A model generated the notes under the pieces. It worked only from the letters and a program-made list of their open reading frames with translations, was not told the origin of the DNA and searched no databases. 64,000 bases of DNA from Protopterus annectens (lineage: Eukaryota; Chordata; Ceratodontiformes; Protopteridae): assembly GCF_019279795.1 (NCBI RefSeq), contig NC_056732.1:185893071-185957070 (forward strand), given 5' to 3'. Made by a program: the position numbers and the translations under genes. Shown here piece by piece: positions 10,688 through 22,449 of the stretch; the first letter of the stretch is position 1, and every line of letters starts with the position of its first letter.

Positions 10688-11159
10688 TATATTACATTTT
10701 TTATATTTTAAACATTGATTCAGCTTAAAGTTTTTTTTTCTTGAAGTTTTAAACATTCTTAGCTACTAGTGCCAGTTAAAACTCCCTTCCATTAACTGAC
10801 TAAAAAAGGATTAAATCTATATTATTACCTGCAGGAGCTGAGAAGAAGGGTTTCTTATTTAGGGCATTTAGCTGCCTTGCAGTTAACCTGCAACTGCAGT
10901 GGAACTACTGCTGGTGTGTGACTGCACTGGAAATTGGACTGGGTTTCTTCATTTAAGGTTTATATACTTTTATGATGATGATGATGATTAATATTATTTT
11001 ATAGTTTGTTTCATTTTAAATGACGCTTGACCTTCAAGGTCAGTTGGAAACAAATTCTTTCCCATTCACAAACTGAAGAAGAATTAAATCTAAAACAAAA
11101 CAAAATACACAAACAATCATGGTTACTTAACCAAGATTGGTTCTTTAATAGATTAGCAT

Positions 11160-12770
11160 TTTTGTTTAAACACTTGCGATGAACTTAATCAGAAACAAAA
11201 AACATCCCAAAAGGGAATTTAAATACTAAACTTGCTGTTGATGTGATTAAAATTAGCCAATGGCATGTAAGTTTATTATGTTGTTCCCTCAAGTTGGATG
11301 CTACTGAAAAGTAGTAATTTAAGCATATTATTGTATAACTATTCAGCCATACTTACCAGTATGCTTGTATGCAAAGAAGTGCTGTTTCACCATCCCTGTC
11401 TCTCAAATCATTTGACATTTTTTTGTAAAATAGAAAAGAAGATTTTTAAAACATTCACAAACCATCAAATGTTTGAAAAGGTTATTTCTCATATCCCTGA
11501 TTTTTATACAAGAGTGTTCCTATATCTTCTTAGATAATGGTTTTATCCATATAAAACTGTTGCAGGAGTAGCAAATTGCTAAATAAATAGCATTGCAATG
11601 ATTACAAATCAGTTTTATCACATGCAATACACTAGGAAAATATTCAGCTACAACATTAGGTCATTTATGAATGTAACAAGGAGATCAGCAAAAGCCTCAT
11701 TTAACTATAGCCATGTTAGTCCATTTCACCAAGGGTTTATATTCCAGTTGTGAGACAATATTGTTTCTAGGCTAAATAATGACATTGAGATGTATTTCTT
11801 TCTGGGCTAACTCTGGCCAAAATTCCAAAAGTAAGGTCCATTTCCTGTCCATGATGTTGTACAAATCATGGGACTCACAGAAAAAATGTGATGCCAACTT
11901 CTTGAAGATAGAAGCCCTTGCCCTTTCTGTCATAACATGCCTAGATTACCTCAAAACAGAGGCAAGCGTGGCATTCTTGTTGCTCATATTTCTGGATGCC
12001 TTTGAACAATGTACTAAGGATAAACCATGGCAAGAAACATGTCCAAAAGTATCTGGTACTCCTTCATGTCAAATATTTCATTGGATTTTAATCTGGAAAC
12101 CCACATAAATTGTACCTTTCACAGTGGCACATTTCTGTCCATAACTGTATATGCTCTTGACATGTACAAGCTGGTTGGACTATATAGATTTTCCACAAAT
12201 TCTAGAGGGCATCCCAATGATGACCTTAATCAGTTCCATGTCCAAACATATGGCAAAATGATGATCACATTTGGAAGAGAATTCCAAGAAAGTGGTAGTG
12301 TCCTTTAAATATGATAAAAATTGTTCTAACAACTCCTGAGGGACATTTCAAATAAAAACACATCATCCAAAAACCTGTGATAACTACTTAAAAACGTACA
12401 GTGTTCACTGTTGTACATAAAAATTGTGCTCCCAATAACACAAACTGCCCCATGTCAACCCCACTGAAGTTTTTGCAAGAACAAATAAATTGTCAAATGG
12501 GAAATCCTTGAGCTTGATACATTTCTTGCCAAGTATCTCTGTTTGCTACTTTGCTGTCCCTTTAAAATCACTTTTTGAAATACCTTGTTGCTCTTTTGTT
12601 TTGGCATTACCAAAAGGATCTGGCTCCCTTAATCACAAATCCAAGCCATCAATGCTGTTACTTCAAATGAACAAGCAACCTGTTGAATATTGTTCCCAAT
12701 AATATCACTACCAATGAGGCCAACCACTTGAAATGTTTGCAGCTTCTTGCTCTCTAAAAGCACCAATTAT
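11160..12770 (-). pseudogene. Penelope-like RT/GIY-YIG remnant, copy P2a
   Basis: Read on the minus strand. Near 12480-12300 a RT remnant contains HRFLDDVF, matching the FxDD catalytic block of Penelope-like RTs. The linker follows (12100-11740). Near 11600-11560 CNAIYLAICYSCNSF resembles the first half of a GIY-YIG endonuclease. Stops and shifts are frequent. The same blocks occur at higher quality in copy P2b, which is how this one was recognised. Confidence 0.6.
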
Positions 12771-13019
12771 AATAGTACATCCACTACAAAAAAATGTAAC
12801 ATTTTAGTGAAAATGTTATTATACCACTGGGGAATGTAATCATGATGAATCCCACTTCTTTTGACTGAAAACCATAGCCAGGAGTATTACCATCAGTCCT
12901 CATTAATAAATCCTGTGAAACTGATCAACATCAAAAGCCTTAGTTCAACCAAAACATAAAAAATAACATAATACAGTTGATTGTAGAAGTGGGGTGTAGT
13001 GCTGACAACAATCAAGAAC

Positions 13020-15099
13020 AAAACAAAATGCAACAACAATCAATGATACTCCACCAAGATTGCTCCTTTAGTAGACTAGTTCTCTTGTTCATACACTTGT
13101 GATAAAGTTCATCAGATAAAATGCAACCCAAAAATGAATTTATTTACTAAAAACTTCCTGTTCATGTGATCAAAACTAGCCAATGTCTTCCTGTTGATGT
13201 GATCAAAACTAGCCAATGTCATAAGAGTTTATTATGTAATTTCCTCGTGATGGGTGCTACGGAAATAATCATTTAGCCTAGTACTGTATCCCTACAGCAA
13301 TACTTAGCAGTGCATTTCCCTACAAATAAGATCTGTTTCATCATACCCATCTCTCAAATCATTTGTTGATTTTTCTAAAAAAGCAACAAAAAAGAAATCT
13401 TTTATGGGATGTTTGAAAAGGGGATTTTTCATATCACTGTTTTTTTTTAAACTATAGCAGTGTTCCTGTGTCCTCTTAGGTAATATCTACTAGGTTTTGC
13501 CCAGATAAAAACTGTGAAAGGGGTTGCATTTTGCTAAATAAACAACATTGCAGCAATTACAATTTCTTTTTATCAGGACACTGCAATATCATAGCAAATG
13601 TTTCAACCACAATGTTAGGTCCTTCATGAAAGTACCAGCCAGATTGACATGATTCATACTTAACCATGGCCCCATTAGTCCATTTCACCAAGGATTTTTT
13701 ACTCCAATATTGTTTCTGGACTTACAATGGAAATTGAGATGTATTTGCTACTTGTCTAACTTTTGCCAAATTTTATCTCATTGGATATTAATCTAGAAAC
13801 CATATAAATTGTCTTTTCATAATGCCATGTTTCTGTCCATAATTGTGTGCCCAATTGAAATATATGGGTCTATATTATATCATTGAACACTTAAAAAAGC
13901 GAACGCTGATTGATCAGCCTAATTTAAGTGAAAGCTTACAATCTCGAACTGTCAGATCATCGATTTTTTTCCCAGGGAAAAAAATTGCTGATCCAAAACA
14001 CATACACACAACACAAGCACACCAAACAAACAGAAATCCACATACATACACCTAAAATCTGATACCTAACCCTACACTAAACTATGCACACACCACTAAC
14101 TACCCACTTACCTTAACCCAAACCCTAACCCTAAGGTCCGTCACTATCGCACATTCACCTCACCCGCTCCCTAACCCTAACTCACTTAAATCTGCCCTAA
14201 CCCTCATGTCCAGTAAATCGCACACACACCTAACCCGAGCCCTAACCCTAACTCACCTAAATCACCCTAACACTCACATCCACACAATCGCACACTTACC
14301 TGAATCCGACCGGTAACTTTCCACCATAACACTTTAAATACCGAAACAACAGAAACGGACAACCAAATTCTTTCCCTAGGAAAAAATTTAAGTTTCTGCT
14401 GCTTCGATATTTTGCAGTTTCGCAAAAATAAGTTCAATCAATCAGCGTTTGCTTTTTTAAGCATTCGAGGATATAATATAGACCCGAACTATATGTACCG
14501 GCTGGAATATGTACGTTTCCTTTAAATTCTAGAAGACATCCAATCGATGTCCTTAGTCAATTCCACATTCAAAAAGATGGCAAAATGATAATCATATTTG
14601 AAAGAGAATTCCAAGAAAGTGATGATCCCTTAAAAGATAAAAAAAATTGTTCTAATGCCTCGTGAGGGTCATTTGAAATAAAAACTACATCATCCAAAAA
14701 TATGTGATAATGCCTTAAAAACTTGTAGTATCCATTGTTGTACACACAATTGTGTTCCCAATAACACAGAACTATATTAGCAAATATTTGAGGACAGACT
14801 GCCCCTGTCGCAACCCTATTCAATTTTTTAAATATTTTCCTGTAAATACATAGTTATTCTGTAAAACCAGTTCCATAAATAAACTGCTATTGATTTCCTG
14901 TGTTGAAAATTGCTTTGAGTGGCCACAAACATTCTGAACCAATCCAACCCCAAGTCATGGGTATCAAAGTAAACAAGTCTTTAATGTCAACTATTGCAAA
15001 AATATTGATGGATTCCACATGGACATTACAAGTGTAGTTTGAAGACATCTGGGAATATGTTATGAGGATCACTTGGGAATGGTGTGATGGTAAGAACAA
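13020..15099 (-). pseudogene. Penelope-like RT/GIY-YIG remnant, copy P2b (split by a MITE)
   Basis: The minus frame 15099-14887 contains FAIVDIKDLFTLIP, like the first catalytic Asp block of Penelope RTs. The frame 14823-14569 has VATGAVCPQIFANIVLCYWE, which corresponds to their GxAMGSxxAPxxANL block, and then FLDDVVFI, the two-Asp catalytic block, still intact. After the MITE (14485-13866) the linker continues, and near 13530-13475 NVVYLAKCNPFHSFYLGKT is a good GIY-YIG endonuclease core. This order (RT then GIY-YIG) is diagnostic for endonuclease-bearing Penelope-like elements. There are many stops between blocks. Confidence 0.7.
13866..14485. mobile_element. MITE, hAT-like, with telomere-like inner repeats
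   Basis: 620 bp flanked by GAAATATAT (13857-13865) and GAACTATAT (14486-14494), an 8-9 bp target duplication with one mismatch. Terminal inverted repeats of about 45 bp start GGGTCTATATTATAT and include TTAAAAAAGC and ACGCTGATTGATC. The interior (about 14090-14310) is C-rich on the plus strand and has about three diverged units of roughly 70 bp, each containing CCCTAACCCTAACTCAC and AATCGCACAC. There is no coding capacity. The duplication length points to the hAT superfamily, though TIR starts of that type are not unique to it. Confidence 0.8.
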
Positions 15100-15458
15100 G
15101 GGCTTCTATCACCAAGGAGCTGGGATTACACTATTCCCATGAATCCCATGATTTGACACACATCATGGATAGGAATAGGGATTCACTTTTGGAATTTTGG
15201 CCAGAGTTAGCCAAGAAGGAAATACATCTTAATTTCATCTTTAAGCCCAGAAACAATATAGGCTGAATTACAATACAAACTCTTCGTGAAACAAACTAAC
15301 ATTGTGCAGTGTGACTCTTTTCAATACAGGTGGTACATTCATGAAGGACCTAATATTGTAGTTGAAACATTTCTTAGGGTATTGCAGTGTTCTGCTTTTG
15401 TTCTCAGTTGTTGTCAGCACCACACAACACTTCTACAATCAACTGCCTTTTGTTTTTT
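15084..15458 (+). pseudogene. Penelope-like linker fragment in inverted orientation, copy P2c
   Basis: The plus-strand frame 15084-15266 (LLEFWPELAKKEIHLNFIFKPRNNI) matches, in reverse orientation, the RT-to-GIY-YIG linker of copy P2a (11740-12100, minus). It begins within 15 bases of the start of P2b on the other strand, so the two are head to head. The copy ends at the right-hand target duplication (15459). Confidence 0.6.
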
Positions 15459-15616
15459 AGAAGAATTAAATTAGCTGATTAGTGATGAAGGCCTAGGGTA
15501 TTTGGCTGCATTCTTAGTTAGCTGCTTGTGCTATGACACTACTGCTGGTATGTGACAGTTTTGGATTTTGGATTACATTTCTTAATGTAATGATTGTATA
15601 CTTCAATGATTTATTT

Positions 15617-15867
15617 GGTCTACTTCAGAAGACTGAAAAACCAAAAGACTGAAAATTCAAAATGTTAATTGATGGAATTTGCCCCTTATCCACTGTTGTA
15701 TGATCTTGGAGTTGGTATATATAGTTAGCAGGGGGTGTGGGAGTGCAGCTCCTACACATAAGAGGTGCAGGGGGGCTTTCCCCCTGCATTAAAAATGTGT
15801 TCAGTATTTTGAATTTACAGTCTTTTGGGATTCAGACTTTTGATTTGTCAGTCTTCTGAAGTAGACC
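15617..15867. mobile_element. MITE with about 50-bp terminal inverted repeats
   Basis: The left end GGTCTACTTCAGAAGACTGA is mirrored at the right end (TCAGTCTTCTGAAGTAGACC). Similarity extends inward through AAAAGACTGAA and AATTCAAAAT. It is 251 bp long with no ORF and sits inside the tandem array. The flanking target duplication is not clear, so the superfamily is open. Confidence 0.75.
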
Positions 15868-15950
15868 CAATATTATATTATATTATATTATATTATATTA
15901 TATTATATTATATTATATTATATTATACTATATCATATCATAATCATATC
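15868..15950 (+). repeat. (ATTAT)n microsatellite
   Basis: A pentanucleotide TATTA tract grading into imperfect ATCAT units, immediately after the MITE. Confidence 0.9.
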
Positions 15951-16742
15951 ATATAATGGTTTGTTTTATTCTAAATTTTTTCCCCTTTTTGGGGGTTGTT
16001 AAAATTTTATGGCTAGGTTCATTTAGAAAAACAACTTTTTTCCCATTTACTGATTGAAAAGGAATTAAATCTAGATATTTATTGGGAGAAGCTGAGAAGT
16101 AAGATTTATTATTTAGGGTATTTAGATGCATACTTATTTACCTGGATGTATTGTGAGACAACTGTTAGTAACTGACAGCAATGCATGTTGATATGATTTC
16201 TTTATTTAATGTTTTGATATTTCCAGTTTTTCTCTTATTATATTACAGTTTGCTTTATTTAAAATTTTGTTTTACCTTAATTTTTTATTTGAAAGTTTTA
16301 GAAGTTCTTAACTAGAGTCAGAAAAAAAAACATTTCCAATCATTGATTGAAAATATTTAAATCCATCTAATTAGTAAAAGAATGTAACGGTATTTAAATG
16401 CAAGTCCTGCAAGATTGCTATTTGTCTATGACTCCAATAGATTTTGCATTCGTTTCCTTCATTTAAAATAGGATACTTTCAATTTTTTTTAATTTTGCAT
16501 TTTATATATATTTTACATAAATTTTGCTTCACCTTAAAGTGTTTTTTTTAGTTTTAATTTACTGTTTAAAAAGATAATAAATATAGTTAACTAGTGGGAG
16601 GAACTGTAAAGTGAGGTTTCTTATTTAGAGTGTTTAGCTCAATTCTAATTTAGCTGCAAGTGGTGTGCAACTACTGTTGGTGTATACCTGCAATGGATTT
16701 TGGATTAGATTTCTTCATTTTGGGTTTGGATAACTCTGTCAC

Positions 16743-16787
<45 letters not shown>

Positions 16788-17686
16788 TATTATCATCGTC
16801 ATCATTATTACTGTTATATTACTATTTGTTGCATTTAAAAATATATTTTACCCTCACATTTCTACTTGTAGATTTAAATGTATTTGGCTAGAGCCAATTA
16901 GAAAAATATGTATTTTCCATTTTCTTATTGAAGAAGGGTTAAATCTAGCTAATTAGTGGGAGGTGCTGGGGGTAATTAACTGTATACTTATCTAGCTAAA
17001 TGTGACATAAGACTACTGCTGGTGTGCAACTGCATTGGATTATGATTTTTTTTAATTTAAGGTATGGATTCTTTATTTACTTATTTTGTCCCTTCTTTCA
17101 TTTTTTTTCTTTCTGCCTTTATTACATCACTGTTTTTTGTATTCTAAATTGTTTTCCCCTTTCTGTGGGTGGGGGTTTGTTAAAATGTCTTAGCTAGGCA
17201 GTAAAAATATGTTTAATACACTGATTGAAAATTAATTAATTATAGCTAATTAGTGGGAGGAGCTGAGAAGTAGGATATCTTATTTAGGTATTCATTTTCA
17301 TGCAAGTGCTGTGAGACTACTGCTAGAGTATGACCTTACTGGATTTCAAATTAGATTTCTTCATTTAACTTTTGGATAATTCCATTCTTTTATTTTTTTG
17401 CTCTCATTATATTAATTTTTTTCATATTTTAAATATTGCTTCATTTTAGAAAAATCTTTTGAAGCTTTAAAAGTACTTGGCTAGTGCCAGTTAAAAAACA
17501 TCCTTTCCATTCACAGATTAAAATCTAGCTAATTAGCTAGAGGAGCTGAGAAGTAGGGTTTCTTATTTAGAGTGTTTAGCTGTATTCTAGTTTAGCTGCA
17601 AGTGGTGTGCAAATACAGTTGGTATCTGACTGCACTGGATTATGGATTGCATTGCTTCATTTATGATTTGTATACTTCTGTTGTTG

Positions 17687-17735
<49 letters not shown>

Positions 17736-18030
17736 CACCACATCATCATCATCAATCAAAACCATAATTATTATTATTCATCATGTTGTATTACAGTTTG
17801 TTTTATTTAAAATTTAGTTTTATCTAAAAGTTTCTTTTCTTTTAGTTTTAAAAGTTCTTGGCTATCGGCATTTAGAAAACATATTTTTCTACCAATGATT
17901 AAAAAGGAATTAAATTGCGCTAATTAACATGAGTAGATAAGGATATTAAATTGCATTGTTATTTAGCTGCAAGTGCTATGAGGCAACTGTTTGAGTGTGA
18001 TTGCACTGCTAGCTTTTGAGCTGCTTACCT

Positions 18031-18504
18031 CTACTGTAAATTTAATTTTGGAAGCTCCACCCAGTCTCATCTCATCTGCTCATTCTACTGGGAACTAAAA
18101 GATTACAATGGAAATGCCCTTCTCTTAAACTATTAAAGCATGAATTAGCCCATTTTATATTATCCCACTCATTTAGTGCACACTGCAATATTCAGAATAT
18201 TGATCACTTTTTCATCTCACTTTTAAAATTTGTAATATATGAAACTAGACTCTCTGGAAAATCTAGGGAATGCTTTTCAGGAATCAGCTTAGGATTAGTG
18301 TTTCTCTTTTGCTCCCAGTAATAGTAGGAATAGGGTGGCATTATTCCTTAGCTGCTCTAGAGATTAACAATCACTAGAAAGCCTGAACATGACTTCTTTT
18401 GAGCCAGCTGGGGATTAATGCTACTGATTTTATCTTTAGTGAGGAGCAGGGGGATGTTGATTCTTTCTAGCCTCTTACTGGGCAGTGTGCGGAACTTCAT
18501 CATA
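18031..18504. other. Unassigned AT-rich DNA
   Basis: I see no coding frame, terminal repeat or known element in this stretch. Confidence 0.5.
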
Positions 18505-18816
18505 CTTCTCAACCTCGTAGGTCAAGAAATCTGGACAAAGCCTTACATTATGGGGGTCAAAGGGCCAAAAATAGAGACAGATTTCAAACAGTGCTTTTGG
18601 AAACTTAGAAAGTAGCTAGAATAACATGGTTTGTGTTAAAATGCATTTTTCTAAAGGATATGAAGTCTGAAACTCAAGTGAATGTCATTATTTAGTAATT
18701 TCATTCCTCAGATCATTCAAGTGATTTGCCAGAAAAAACATACATTTTATGAGGAACAGACCAAAATTTTGAGGTGAAAATCTGGACATTCTGCAAAAAT
18801 CTGTGCAGTTGAGAGG
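18505..18816. mobile_element. MITE with TA target site, copy 1
   Basis: 312 bp bounded by TA on both sides. Terminal inverted repeats are CTTCTCAA / TTGAGAGG. It is clearly homologous along its length to 62932-63244: shared AAGAAATCTGGACAAAGCC, GGCCAAAAATAG, GATTTGCCAGA and AAAATCTGT.GAGTTGAGAGG. It is non-coding. TA duplication suggests a Tc1/mariner-type partner, which is inference. Confidence 0.75.
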
Positions 18817-19172
18817 TATTGGTCTGTTTGCAGTTTTAAGGAAAACCTGTTCAGGGCCTCTCCACAGCTTGGCTTTCCTTTATGTTCAGCTGCTGTAGGT
18901 TCTATACAGGGTATCTATCAAGGAAAGATTATAGCAAGTGTACTGAACTCAGAAAGATCAAGGTTAATACTACTTCTCAGGCAATAGCTTAAGATTACTT
19001 CTACTCTTTTGCCTCTGGTGAAAGAAGGCAATGGCTCATTAATTCCTAACAGCATGCATCTCTGTTGACACCAGCATTATCCACTGCCAGATAGATAGCA
19101 CCTCCAATACCCAGCACCAAACCTCATATGTGCGACTCTCCATTGAGCCCACATTAGTAAACACATGGAACT

Positions 19173-20010
19173 ATGAATTTGCACTTTCCAACTCTCTCAG
19201 CAACCAGATTGGTTAAAATAAGGCATTTTAGACAATCTAGCAATTGTCTCATGTTTAAAGACAACCACCAAATTCTTAACCAAACTGACATAATATATGA
19301 GAAATGTTCTTATAAGATGTTATTGGAGACACAGATCTCACATGAAGCTATAATGAACATGATGCAAGTTATCAGTATCACAGAACACCACACTAACCCA
19401 GTCAAATACAGCTCAGACCAAGCACATAGGGCTACATGTGCTAAGACTCTTAAATGTAACCTACCTAACTGGCAAAGACCTTCTAAATGTAACCTAAGAA
19501 ACAAGTACACTCAGCAACCTCACAAACACACAAATTAGCACCCACCATGAAACATACATCGAAGAGTCACACTGAGTCAATTCATAATACCCATTTGCAA
19601 ACCTCGACACCATCCAATATCTTAGTCATAGGTGATCTCATAGTGAGACACCACTCACCAGGCCACCAGGCAGTGCAAGGAGAGAGCCATGGACAGTTGA
19701 CTCTCAGGTGCCAGGATTCATCACATCACACATGCCCTCATGTCAGTGCAACATAAGTACTCATATGACACAGTTATAGTGCAAGTGGTTGTAAATTAAT
19801 TTAGACATACCTTCCTGGACAATATGAAGAGAAACATGATGGAGCTCTCAGTACATGTGTCTGAGGCAGGTATAAATCTAGCCTTGGGCAGCATCATATC
19901 ATCATCAACAATGATGCCACAACACGAACAAAAAATCATTAACTTTAACAAGTGGCTTAGCTTGAGTCATTTGAAGGTGGTGCAATATCTATATCTATAT
20001 CTATCGATAT
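19173..20010 (+). pseudogene. CR1-like ORF1 remnant (copy B1), esterase Ser region altered
   Basis: The frames 19173-19538, 19547-19756 and 19824-20057 together follow the layout of copy A's ORF1. EKCSYKMLLETQISHE matches the CxxC/helix region and ILVIGDLIVRHH the esterase nucleophile block. MKRNMMELSVHVSEAGINLALGSI and KIINFNKWL follow the region after GxND. In the nucleophile block GDS has become GDL, so the catalytic Ser is lost. The GxND block is degraded, and the DGLH block is missing because a TATCTA microsatellite takes over from 19987. Heavily frameshifted. Confidence 0.65.
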
Positions 20011-20034
20011 ATGTATATTATATTATATATTGGC
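19987..20034 (+). repeat. (TATC)n/(TA)n-rich microsatellite inside copy B1 ORF1
   Basis: Imperfect TATCTA units followed by TATATT. It replaces the end of the esterase domain of copy B1. Confidence 0.85.
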
Positions 20035-20099
20035 TAAATGTTTGTTCACTCCCATAGTGCCATTTTAGGAAATGTCCATTTTCTAAAGAATGTAACATA

Positions 20100-22449
20100 A
20101 TAAACAGAATCTGGATAACAAGAATGTATTGCTGCTCAATGATAGGAGCCTTAACAACAAAGACTCCATGTCCTACCATCTCTCTTTACTCTGGAAAACC
20201 CTTTTGTGTGCATCTTCCCAAATATCTGGCTCAAGACTAATGGCAGTATAGCATTTCAATGTTTACCACACTTTCAGATCCACCACATTAGATGAAAGGA
20301 CTAAAGGCTATGCTCTCTCCATATTCATAAACAATTACCTTCAATCTCTTTATACAAGATAACAACTTGGAACTCTTCCATGTTCAACTTACTATTTTAA
20401 TGACCTGGAACTCTTCCATGTCCAACTTACTAATAAGAAAATCTGGTCCAACTTACTATTAAGAAAATCTGTTATCATAACATAGCTAACTATATATACA
20501 TTTCCTCTATGTCCCCCTCAACCTATATCACATTCCTAACTAATATAGAGTTCCTATTAAGCTTAGCACCAATCTCCTTGAGAATCCAACTGCTCCTCCA
20601 TCAAGTAGATTTATACATTCTCAAAATTGTATGCCCATAAATTTCTGGACTTTATCAGTATAAACTCTGTGGACTAGTTCATCCACATCTCTACCATGGG
20701 TGATAAAATCCTGGGTATTGTCCTTAACAATATGTGGCAGCTTTGCTCCCCAACAACTGTAATTTCCTTATAGTTCAAATCTAACCATAAATTATTCAGC
20801 TTCACCTTAAGAGTGGAAAAGGAAGCATCTTCCAATACCTCTATATTTAGAGATTATGCCAAAGCTAATTTATTAAAATCAAGTGAAGACCGGGCTAAAT
20901 TCAAAAGCCCCTTTTACCTTGATGACCCTGATGATTATGCAGAATCCTTTACCCTCAAATTTTATGCACATGCAAATAGCTGCATAGACACATCTACACC
21001 ACACAGAAGTAAATACAATGTCAAATTTATAAATAAATCTGTATGGAGGAACCCAACATAAATGGGTTCTATAATAAAAGAAAAAATCTCATTGCATGCA
21101 AAAATAAATTTAACCCTCAAGATGCCAATAATTCTCTTGCTTAATGTAATAAGGCACTCTGGACACTGATCAAATCAACCAAAGTCATGTGTGAGGTAAA
21201 AAATAAGCACCAGTTTGAGGGATAATCACAAGGCCTTCTTTACATTAGTTTGGAAGTTTCAGAAACAATGCCCAGCATAGTGCAGAGCTAATAGTAAAGG
21301 ATATCACATATCCAGAGTTCATAGCCAATCTACTAAAAGACAAATTTAGTTCAAAATTTACTCCATCTCCCTTCCTATATTACCAGATGACATAATTGCA
21401 TCTGCACAGCCATCAAATCTTCTAAGAATAATTCTCAATGTGATATCCAAAACCAATAACATTACTTCTGTAGGGCTGGATTACATAACAGGCTGCCTAC
21501 TGATCAGACAGACATGGTTTTCAGACTCCCTGTACAGGTTATTTAATATTACCCTGTAAACAAGCTTCATACCAGATGAAGTCAACAAGGATCATCCCCT
21601 TGTACAAATGTGGGGTGTCAATGGTCTGAGATAATTATAGACCTATAAGCCTGACTTGTCTCATCTGTAAAGCTATGTGAAGGATCATTATGGAAGTATT
21701 AAATAAAGACATAAGTAAACTACAAACTTTTGACCCAAGCCAATTTGGATTCATCAAGAGCAGATTCTGCTTACTTAACCAGATCAGTTTCTTTCAGAAG
21801 ATTATTGAAGCAATCAGTGATGGTAAATCAGTTTACACTCCATACCTAGACTTCACAAAGGCATTCAACACCATCCTACACTCAGGTATCATAGATAAAC
21901 TCTCCAAGCAAAATGTCAAATGGCAAGCTGTCTCACAAATAAAACCTGGGAAAGTATGGTGGGTAGCTCTAACTTCTCCAAAAGACTTGTCACTAGTGGT
22001 GCATACCAGGATTTAGTCACTCAGACAGCCTCTTCAAAATGTACTTCTTTGAAGACAAAAAAAATGACAATGGTTTATGGCTGACCAAGTTTTCAGATGA
22101 CTGTAAATTTGGTGCCATCATAAACTCCTCAGAGGATACTAAAATCCTCCAGTAGTGCTTTCCCAAACAAATATTTGGCATTAAAATCATGGACTAAAAT
22201 TAAATGCCAAGAAATGTATAATAATATATTTGTCAGACATGGCTTTCCTTGTAATTATCTCATTAACAACACACCACTGAAGGTTGATACAACATTCCAG
22301 GATCTGGAAACCTATAGTGACAATGAACTGTCCTTTGATCACTATGTAGCAACTACCATTTTCATTGCAAAGCTTATTTCTAAAGGTATGGCATCCTGGA
22401 CCAGAAATGCAATAATTCCATTGTACTCAGCTGTCATCAGGCTATTCAC
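20100..22449 (+). pseudogene. CR1-like ORF2 remnant (copy B1)
   Basis: Decayed endonuclease and RT. The start (20130-20170) reads like VLLLNDRSLN. The linker before the RT is seen at 20813-21061. The clearest part is 21690-22016: DISKLQTFDPSQFGFIKSRFCLLNQ, then AYLDF-like TPYLDFTKAFNTILHSGIIDKL (motif A, with Asp to Asn at the catalytic position). The FADD block reads FSDDCKFG near 22093. The gene continues after copy B2 at about 24996. It has numerous stops. Confidence 0.65.

Larger units (their letters stand above)
11090..15458 (-). mobile_element. Composite old Penelope-like element inserted in the tandem array
   Basis: Two diverged copies lie head to tail on the minus strand (about 12770-11090 and 15099-13020, the second split by a MITE at 13866-14485). 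A third, plus-strand partial copy (15084-15458) faces them. The block is flanked by a perfect 13-bp repeat, AGAAGAATTAAAT, at 11077-11089 and 15459-15471. The array monomer reads through once this block and one repeat are removed. Tandem plus inverted partial arrangement is characteristic of Penelope-like elements. RT and GIY-YIG traces are visible, but all copies are heavily degraded. Confidence 0.75.
10688..18030 (+). repeat. Tandem repeat array of 250-365 bp monomers, interrupted
   Basis: About nine diverged monomers. Each carries, in order: GGAGGAGCTGAGAAGTAGGG; TTTCTTATTTAGGG; TTTAGCTGCAAGTG; ACTACTGCTGGTGTGTGACTG; GGATTAGATTTCTTCATTT; an optional ATT microsatellite; ACAGTTTGTTTTATTTAAA; and TTCTTGGCTAGTGCCAGTTA. 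The ACTGCTGG anchor recurs near 10905, 15538, 16160, 16420, 16668, 17010, 17310, 17610 and 17975. The array is split by the composite Penelope-like insertion (11090-15458) and by a MITE (15617-15867). ATT tracts at 16739-16800 and 17680-17740 sit at the same point of the monomer. The monomer has no ORF. It could be a satellite or a tandemly amplified non-autonomous element. Confidence 0.75.

Noticed and set aside
14090..14310. CCCTAA repeats as a sign of a chromosome end
   Set aside because: The repeats are few, degenerate, spaced at about 70 bp and enclosed by transposon inverted ends with a target duplication, so this is a MITE interior.
15084..15474. Host gene fragment (two adjacent plus frames)
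   Set aside because: The sequence is the inverted duplicate of the Penelope-like linker at 11740-12100.
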